Part shown: piece by piece, positions 59,247 to 64,000 of the stretch | How positions within the stretch are numbered: position 1 is the stretch's first letter | How the letters are laid out: every line of letters starts with the position of its first letter | Assembly: GCF_024213195.1 (NCBI RefSeq) | Contig: NZ_JANAVF010000002.1 | Location: forward strand, 124,001 to 188,000 | DNA: 64,000 bases | Direction of reading: 5' to 3' | Origin: Streptomyces sp. TBY4 | Lineage (GTDB): Bacteria > Actinomycetota > Actinomycetes > Streptomycetales > Streptomycetaceae | The notes under the pieces: generated by a model | Told to the model about the DNA's origin: nothing | Database searches by the model: none | What the model saw: only the letters and a program-made list of their open reading frames with translations | Translations under genes and position numbers: made by a program

Positions 59247-59705
59247 TCAGGGGGTGATCGTGATGCGGAAGACCGGGTGGTCGGGGGCTGCGGCCCGGAG
59301 CTCGGACTCGGAGGACTTCGCGGTCACTCCGTTGAAGAACCGGTTGACCTCCCAGCCCCACTTCTTCAGGTAGCCGCGCAGGACGACGGCCTGCTCGGCG
59401 GGGTCGGTGAGCTCGGTGACGGTGAAGGCCTGCACGGTGCGGCCCAGCCGGAGTTCGCCGCCGCCCGCGGCACGCATGTTGCGGACCCACTGGGAGTGGC
59501 CGCGGGCCGAGACCAGGTACCGGGTGCCGTCCTGCTGGTACGGATTCACCGGGATCCGCTGCATCGTCCCTGAGGTGCGGCCGCGCACCGACAGCTCGGC
59601 CGTTCCGGCCAGGCTCATGCCCAGGCGGGCGAGCTTGCCGATGAGGGCGTTGAAGCGGATGCCGAGCGGGCCGGCCTGGACGTAGTACGGCTTGGGCGCG
59701 TTCAT
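59247..59705 (-). CDS. Nitroreductase family deazaflavin (F420)-dependent oxidoreductase
   Basis: The 152-residue protein is a small split-barrel oxidoreductase of the DDN-type family. It has the characteristic segment ELSVRGRTSGTMQRIPVNPYQQDGTRYLVSARGHSQWVRNMRAAG. These enzymes use the deazaflavin cofactor F420 to reduce quinones, nitro compounds or other electrophiles. Start ATG at 59705. It is divergent from a TetR-type regulator, with two palindromes between. Confidence 0.92.
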   Translation of the reverse strand: MNAPKPYYVQAGPLGIRFNALIGKLARLGMSLAGTAELSVRGRTSGTMQRIPVNPYQQDGTRYLVSARGHSQWVRNMRAAGGGELRLGRTVQAFTVTELTDPAEQAVVLRGYLKKWGWEVNRFFNGVTAKSSESELRAAAPDHPVFRITITP

Positions 59706-59726
59706 GGTGGCCTCCGAGGTGTTTGG

Positions 59727-59792
59727 GAGAGCACTGCTCTCGCTTGAGAACAGTGTGCACGGATCGGCGCTCCAAAACAAGAGCAGTGCTCT
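59727..59792. promoter_or_regulatory. Two AGAGCA-n-TGCTCT palindromes, likely TetR operators
   Basis: gagagca-c-tgctctc (59727-59741) and agagca-g-tgctct (59780-59792) are nearly identical perfect palindromes, about 52 bp apart. They sit between the divergent F420 oxidoreductase and TetR-type genes and should be the repressor sites for both. Confidence 0.75.
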
Positions 59793-59853
59793 CTGAATGG
59801 AGCGGAGCTCTCGATGGTGGGCGGTGCTCTGGTCGCGTGGCACACTGGCCCCC

Positions 59854-60552
59854 ATGAGCACCGTGCGAGGGGCGAGGGAACGAGCCCGCATCGAAATCAC
59901 CGCCGCCATCAAGGACGAGGCGCGCCGCGCGCTCGCGGCGGAGGGCGCCGCCAAGCTCTCGCTGCGCGCCGTCGCCCGCGAGCTGGGCATGGTCTCCTCC
60001 GCCCTCTACCGCTACTTCCCGAGCCGCGACGAGCTCCTCACCGCCCTCATCGTCGACGCCTACAACAGCGTCGGCGCCGCCGCCGAGGAAGCCGACGGCC
60101 GTGCGCTCGCCGCGGGCGGTACCCCCCGCGCCCGCTGGGCCGCGGTCTGCGGGTCCGTACGGGACTGGGCGCTGGAGCACCCGCACGAGTACGCCCTCAT
60201 CTACGGCTCGCCCGTCCCCGGCTACACCGCCCCGCTGGACACCGTCGGCCCCGCCTCCCGCGTGGGCAACGCCCTCATCGGCATCGTCCGCGCCGCCTAC
60301 GAGGGCCGGGGCATCGCCCTGCCGCCGCTCCCGGCCGAGCTGCGCCCCGAAGCCGCCCGCATGGCCGCGGACTTCGCCGAAGGACTGCCCCCCGAGGCCG
60401 CCGCGGCCCTGGTCGCCGCCTGGGCGCAGCTGGCCGGGCTGATCTCCTTCGAGTTGTTCGGCCAGTTCGACCGGGTCGTCGAGGACCGCGCCGCCTTCTT
60501 CGCGCACGCCGCCGGACAACTGGCCCACGCGGTCGGTCTGCCCGCGGTGTAG
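59854..60552 (+). CDS. TetR-family transcriptional regulator
   Basis: The 232-residue protein has a TetR HTH in residues 10-55: EITAAIKDEARRALAAEGAAKLSLRAVARELGMVSSALYRYFPSRDELL. The C-terminal domain is of the TetR_C family with WDWA-like ALEHPHEYALIYGSPVPGY, often seen in WHG-domain regulators. Together with the palindromes upstream it probably represses the adjacent F420-type oxidoreductase gene and its own. ATG at 59854 is favoured over the upstream ATG at 59797. Confidence 0.92.
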   Translation: MSTVRGARERARIEITAAIKDEARRALAAEGAAKLSLRAVARELGMVSSALYRYFPSRDELLTALIVDAYNSVGAAAEEADGRALAAGGTPRARWAAVCGSVRDWALEHPHEYALIYGSPVPGYTAPLDTVGPASRVGNALIGIVRAAYEGRGIALPPLPAELRPEAARMAADFAEGLPPEAAAALVAAWAQLAGLISFELFGQFDRVVEDRAAFFAHAAGQLAHAVGLPAV

Positions 60553-60736
60553 GACCGTACCGGTGGGGCGGGGAAGGTTCGCTTGTCAGTTCCTCGTACG
60601 GAAGCAGGGGAATCGCCCCTGGCGCGCCCGGCGGCCCGTCTAGTGTTCCTGGGGCCGGGGTTCCGTCCCGGTCGTCATCCCCGGCGCCCGGCCATCGCTC
60701 CGGCGCGCCGCCCCGCCGTCGCTCCGAGGAGCAGCC

Positions 60737-61717
60737 ATGACCCGCGCCGCGAAGGCCGTCTACGCCGTCCTGGCCACCCTGTTACTTGCCGCGCCGGCGC
60801 CGGCCGTCACCGCGTCGGCGAGCTCGCAGCCGAGCCGGGCGCCGGCGCAGGCCCGTACGCCCGCCCCTGCCCCCGTCCCCGAGGTGAGACCGACCCCGCG
60901 GGCGGCCGGCGTGCGGGGCATGGAGATAGCCGTCCCCGCCTACGTCTGGGCCGACGACCCGATGCTCGTCGCCCTCACCGCCACCAGCCCCGCCGCCTCC
61001 GTGGTGGTCCTCAACCCGGGCAACGGCGACTCCCCGTTCGACGCCCCCTGGCAGGCCCGCGCCGACGTCCTGCGCACCGGCACCACCGCCACCGGCGAGA
61101 ACACCAAGGTGCTCGGCTACGTCCACACCGACCACGGCAACCGCGACATCGCCGCCGTCAAGGCCTCCGTGGACAACTACCTCAGGCCGGCCGACGGGGG
61201 TGGCGGCCGCCTGCACGTGGACGGCATCTTCTTCGACGTGGTCAGCCGCGACTGCGGCCCGGCCAACGCCACCCGCGACTACTACGCGGAGCTCCGCACC
61301 TACGTGCAGGACACCATGGAGGCCATCACCCCCGGCACGTCGGACTTGGTCGTCAACAACCCCGGTACGGCCATCGCCGACTGCTTCCTGGAGCCCGGCC
61401 GCCGCACCGCCGACGTCTTCGTCACCTTCGAGGACACCCACGCGGCCTACACGGGCGCGGGCTGGCTCGGCGGCAACGTCTTCAACGAACAGACCGGCTA
61501 CCGCTCCGGAGCCGAACTCGACCCGAGCGGCACCGCGTTCTGGCACCTCGTGCACGAGGTCCCCGACGCCCCCTCGATGCGCGCGACGCTCCGCACGGCC
61601 TTCGACCGAGGCGCCGGCTACGGCTACGCCACCAGCGCGAAAATGCCGAACCCCTGGGACGCCCAGCCCACATGGAAGTACCGCTCCCAGACCGCGTACG
61701 CCTCAACCCTGGGCTGA
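60737..61717 (+). CDS. Secreted spherulation-specific family 4 protein
   Basis: The 326-residue protein has a signal peptide (AVYAVLATLLLAAPAPAVTASA) and a spherulin-4-like domain (GMEIAVPAYVWADDPML, VLGYVHTDHGNRDIAAV, VDGIFFDVVSRDCGP, DLVVNNPGTAIADCFLE). The fold resembles GH114-like TIM barrels with conserved acidic residues; activity on a polysaccharide such as alpha-1,4-galactosaminogalactan is possible but unproven. ATG at 60737 follows gaggagc. It overlaps the convergent VOC gene by 15 bp. Confidence 0.88.
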   Translation: MTRAAKAVYAVLATLLLAAPAPAVTASASSQPSRAPAQARTPAPAPVPEVRPTPRAAGVRGMEIAVPAYVWADDPMLVALTATSPAASVVVLNPGNGDSPFDAPWQARADVLRTGTTATGENTKVLGYVHTDHGNRDIAAVKASVDNYLRPADGGGGRLHVDGIFFDVVSRDCGPANATRDYYAELRTYVQDTMEAITPGTSDLVVNNPGTAIADCFLEPGRRTADVFVTFEDTHAAYTGAGWLGGNVFNEQTGYRSGAELDPSGTAFWHLVHEVPDAPSMRATLRTAFDRGAGYGYATSAKMPNPWDAQPTWKYRSQTAYASTLG

Positions 61718-62044
61718 ACCGCCCTGTGCTGAACCGCTCTCCGCCGGCCCGACGGCGGTGACCTCGACGGTACGGCCGTCGGGATCCACGAACAGGTGCC
61801 GCCCCGGGCCGAGCCGCGGAAACGTGGCAGAGGTGTCGACGACCAGCCCCAGCCGCAGAGCGCCGGTAAGACGCCCGTCCCGGGCCGGATAGAGCTCCAG
61901 GACCAACCCGTCCGGGAGAACAGCCGCATAGTGCTCCGGCCCACGCCCGTGCCGCTCCGCGGTGAAGCCGAGTCCCAGGGCCGCGTAGAACCGCCGGCAC
62001 TCCTCCAGCCGCGCCGTGTACAGCACCAGAAGCGAGACGCTCAT
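61703..62044 (-). CDS. VOC (glyoxalase/bleomycin resistance) family protein
   Basis: The 113-residue single VOC module has LLVLYTARLEECRRFYAALGLGF, then EHYAAVLPDGLVLELYPA and LFVDPDGRTVEV with the expected metal-binding glutamate. It could be an isomerase, dioxygenase or resistance protein; single-module members act as dimers. The C-terminal ESGSAQGGSAQG is a short direct repeat and overlaps the convergent spherulin-4-like gene. The stop of the larger upstream minus-strand gene is 3 bp before its ATG, so these two may be co-transcribed. Confidence 0.88.
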   Translation of the reverse strand: MSVSLLVLYTARLEECRRFYAALGLGFTAERHGRGPEHYAAVLPDGLVLELYPARDGRLTGALRLGLVVDTSATFPRLGPGRHLFVDPDGRTVEVTAVGPAESGSAQGGSAQG

Positions 62045-62047
62045 CCG

Positions 62048-63532
62048 TCAGTTCCTGTTCAGGGTGCGGGAGATGCCGGCGACGACTGCTGTGGTGAGGA
62101 GCCAGCCGATGGTGATCAGGAGGTACGCCAGCCACTGTGTGGTGCCTGTCCAGTGCCAGGCGGTGCGCTGGCCGAAGTCGCCGATGGGGAAGAGCAGGTC
62201 GAGGGTGTAGACGAAGGGGTTGAACGGGGCGCCTTCGCCGGACTTCGTCCGGACCGGTGAGCGGGTGCTGAAGGTCAGGCTGCCGAGGAGCCAGAGCGTG
62301 GCCATCCAGAGGGCGGCCAGCCAGGGGCGGTAGCCGTACCCGACGGCAGCGTCGAGGAGGTATCCCCACACCCGTCCGGGCGGGTTCAGGGTGCGGCGGC
62401 GGTGGCGCTGCTTCGCCAGCAGCACCGTACGGGCGTCGTCGTCGTGGCCGGCCTGGCGGTAGCAGGCGGCCAGCTGTTCGTAGGGCTGCGGGGCGTAGCC
62501 GGGGTTGCGGCGGATCCACGCCAGGCGGTGGGTCACGTCCCGGTGCAGGAGGGTCCCGTCGGAGCGGAGGGAGTCGTAGACGAAGCCGTCCAGGCGCACT
62601 TCCCTCGGCCAGCTCTGCCTGCGGTCCTGCAGGACGGCCGCCCGGGCGCCCTGGAGGTCCACCGCTCCCGCGGGCGGCGCGGCCAGGCCGAAGTTGAAGG
62701 TTCCCACCTGCATCCCGACGCCGAACAGCGCCGTGCCGCTGCCGCCGAGGACGGCTCCCTCGAGGGTCAGCAGGTCCGATATGCGGGCGCCCCGCAGCCG
62801 GAGGGTTCCCGTCGCACTGAACCCCTCGGACAGGTCCACCACCGAAGCCTCCACGTTGTCCGCGATCAGCGCCGTACCACCGGGGTTCTCCAGGCGCGCA
62901 CCCCGCATGAACAGGCCGCCGGGCAATTGCGCGCCCAGCAGCCGCACTCCGCCCCGTGCGGTGAACCCCTGCTGGCAGAAGACGCCGCCCCCCATGACCA
63001 GGCCCCCGGCGAACACCGCCCACTCCCCGGACGCCGTGATCCGCGCCCCGTCGAGGATCAGCTCCCCGGCCACGTGGGCGTTGATCAGGGAGAGGCGGCC
63101 CGTTTCCATCACGGAGCCGTTCAGGTCGAGATGGCCCTCGATGCGGGCCAGCCCTGCGTCCACGCCGGGCACCAGGCTGCCCGTGATCCGGATCGTCCGC
63201 GTCGAGGCCGCGTACAGGCTGACCGTCTCCTCCAGCCGGCACTCCCTCAGCCAGAGCATGTGGCCGATCTCCGCGCCGGCCAGGTCGAGGCGGCCGGTGA
63301 TCAGCGCTCCGGTGAGGCGCAGGGAAGGGACGCCGGAGGCCGGCTCCGTGGCGCCGCCCAGCAGCAGGGCGGCCACGACCTCGGCGCGGACCGTGCGCTC
63401 GGCCCCCCAGTGCTCTCCTCGGGCGGGATCGTCGTCCGCGGGCACCCCGGTGCGCAGGTCCACCCACCGCCCCTCGCGGTAGGAGTCCCACAACGCACGC
63501 TCGGGCGAAGTCAGTTCGTCGTAGCTCAGCAC
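62048..63532 (-). CDS. Beta-helix (pentapeptide-like) membrane protein
   Basis: The 494-residue protein has a long repetitive region (residues about 60-300) with a regular pattern of leucine/alanine-rich short beta strands (such as LRLTGALITGRLDLAGAEIGH and GLFMRGARLENPGGTALIADN), typical of pentapeptide or right-handed beta-helix folds. The C-terminal part has at least two membrane segments (GYLLDAAVGYGYRPWLAALWMATLWLLG and WLAYLLITIGWLLTTAVVAG). Related streptomycete proteins are often labelled membrane-associated oxidoreductase, but no redox or cofactor motif is visible. Possible role: membrane scaffold or surface protein. ATG at 63532. Confidence 0.85.
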   Translation of the reverse strand: MLSYDELTSPERALWDSYREGRWVDLRTGVPADDDPARGEHWGAERTVRAEVVAALLLGGATEPASGVPSLRLTGALITGRLDLAGAEIGHMLWLRECRLEETVSLYAASTRTIRITGSLVPGVDAGLARIEGHLDLNGSVMETGRLSLINAHVAGELILDGARITASGEWAVFAGGLVMGGGVFCQQGFTARGGVRLLGAQLPGGLFMRGARLENPGGTALIADNVEASVVDLSEGFSATGTLRLRGARISDLLTLEGAVLGGSGTALFGVGMQVGTFNFGLAAPPAGAVDLQGARAAVLQDRRQSWPREVRLDGFVYDSLRSDGTLLHRDVTHRLAWIRRNPGYAPQPYEQLAACYRQAGHDDDARTVLLAKQRHRRRTLNPPGRVWGYLLDAAVGYGYRPWLAALWMATLWLLGSLTFSTRSPVRTKSGEGAPFNPFVYTLDLLFPIGDFGQRTAWHWTGTTQWLAYLLITIGWLLTTAVVAGISRTLNRN

Positions 63533-63594
63533 CGCTACAGGCTACGAGGGGTGCACCGGGAAGCCGCCCCCCCGGACGCCCCCCGACCCTCAAT

Positions 63595-63846
63595 TCAGTC
63601 GCCGTCGTTCTCCGGGCGGCGGGCGAAGCGCCACAGGACGTGGGTGATCCGGAGCAGGAACACCGCCGCGGCCAGGACGCCGCCCACCGTCGCCAGGACG
63701 CGCCCGGCGGCGGGGGAGAGGCCGAAGGCCAGGACGGGGGCGTAGAGCGCCGCGAAGACGAGTCCGGCCGCGAAGGCCCCGCTCACGAAGGCGTACCCGA
63801 TCTCGATGGTGATCGCGTCCCGGTCGGCCTGACTACGTCGCTCCAT
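63595..63846 (-). CDS. DUF6332-like small membrane protein
   Basis: The 83-residue protein begins MERRSQADRDAITIEIGYAFVSGAFAAGLVFAALYAP and has a second membrane segment (VLATVGGVLAAAVFLLRI). It resembles the DUF6332 family of streptomycete two-helix membrane proteins, an assignment from memory. The ATG at 63846 is favoured by the MERRSQADRDA start. No function is known. It lies 62 bp upstream of the beta-helix gene on the same strand. Confidence 0.7.
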   Translation of the reverse strand: MERRSQADRDAITIEIGYAFVSGAFAAGLVFAALYAPVLAFGLSPAAGRVLATVGGVLAAAVFLLRITHVLWRFARRPENDGD

Positions 63847-64000
63847 GCGCGCAGTCTCGCCGCCCGGGCCGCACCACGGCAAGGGCGAACCGCTCCCGGT
63901 GCGCCGGCCCGGCTGTTCGCGGGCCGAGGGGGCAGATTCCAAGGGGCATTTCCCGAGGGTCAGATCCCGAGGGGTCGTCAGATCCCGGCCGTGTCCACCC
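63847..64000. other. Unassigned right edge
   Basis: No gene is supportable here. On the minus strand a stop codon at 63978-63980 could end a gene entering from the right (last residues VDTAGI), but only six codons are visible. Two similar short stretches, gtcagatcccga (63959-63970) and gtcagatcccgg (63977-63988), are repeated. Confidence 0.3.

Noticed and set aside
58900-59250. Long open frames through the G-rich repeat giving RVKPGR-type proteins.
   Set aside because: They arise from the short tandem repeat, lack normal codon use and any recognisable start or fold.
1-64000. Search by eye for tRNA, rRNA, CRISPR arrays, insertion sequences, prophage or integrase attachment sites.
   Set aside because: No cloverleaf-like sequence, transposase, integrase, regular spacer array or flanking direct repeats was recognised.

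Overview
The window reads as a chromosomal segment of a Streptomyces or very close relative. GC content is very high, almost every real gene has G or C at third codon positions, GTG starts are common, and many family combinations are typical of streptomycetes (lone bacterial NO synthase, DUF6421, DUF6986, DUF6332-like protein, LVIVD repeats, DUF5134). I found about 60 protein genes and no rRNA, tRNA, insertion sequence, prophage or CRISPR array. All functions are inferred from the sequence and remembered families; no searches were run.

Left part (1-11.4 kb): the first codons of a cytochrome P450, a HAD phosphatase and an AsnC/Lrp regulator. A tightly overlapping minus-strand operon follows: FAD amine oxidase, DUF1365, cyclopropane-fatty-acid-synthase-type methyltransferase, DUF1295 membrane protein. 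Its gene order matches, as I recall, the Mycobacterium tuberculosis Rv0449c-Rv0446c (ufaA1/sigK) locus. Beside it are an SDR-DUF2867 protein, a DNA photolyase translationally coupled to a MerR regulator with a cobalamin-binding photosensor-type domain (LitR/CarH-like), and an ECF sigma factor whose 3' end overlaps the regulator. This looks like a light-responsive lipid-modification and repair island without carotenoid genes.

Middle-left (11.4-34.6 kb): a phosphatase, an amino-acid permease with a Usp protein, a FUSC exporter, a LuxR-type regulator, NO synthase oxygenase, a lactonase-type propeller, a CbiX-like protein without chelatase histidines, uracil-DNA glycosylase, a VWA lipoprotein, a BNR-repeat protein, an Old Yellow Enzyme with an ArsR-like regulator sharing operator-like palindromes, a ferredoxin-NADP reductase, a DUF305/LVIVD pair, a TetR regulator, PAP2, an M56 peptidase, DUF5134, GNAT, and a GDPD that lacks expected active-site residues.

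Middle-right (34.6-50.1 kb): PadR, LLM flavoenzyme and esterase; the compact operon DUF6421-SDR-threonine aldolase; a transglutaminase-like protein with a perfect inverted repeat across its start codon; an MFS exporter; an alginate-lyase-family secreted protein; PlsC; thioredoxin; flavin reductase; the etfBA operon; and a DUF6986 aldolase preceded by two tandem operator-like sites.

Right part (50.1-64 kb): a large HTH/WD40 protein with a 10-bp-periodic GAACA repeat upstream, a LacI regulator, an ATPase-Nudix fusion, an MBL hydrolase, an M20 dipeptidase, a geranylgeranyl-reductase-family oxidoreductase, a G-rich tandem repeat, a deazaflavin (F420)-type oxidoreductase divergent from its likely TetR repressor, a spherulin-4-like secreted protein, a VOC protein, a beta-helix membrane protein and a small membrane protein.

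The most unusual items are the photoreceptor-linked lipid operon, the hairpin at the transglutaminase start codon, the decameric repeat by the WD40 gene, the DUF6421 operon, and the paired operator candidates.
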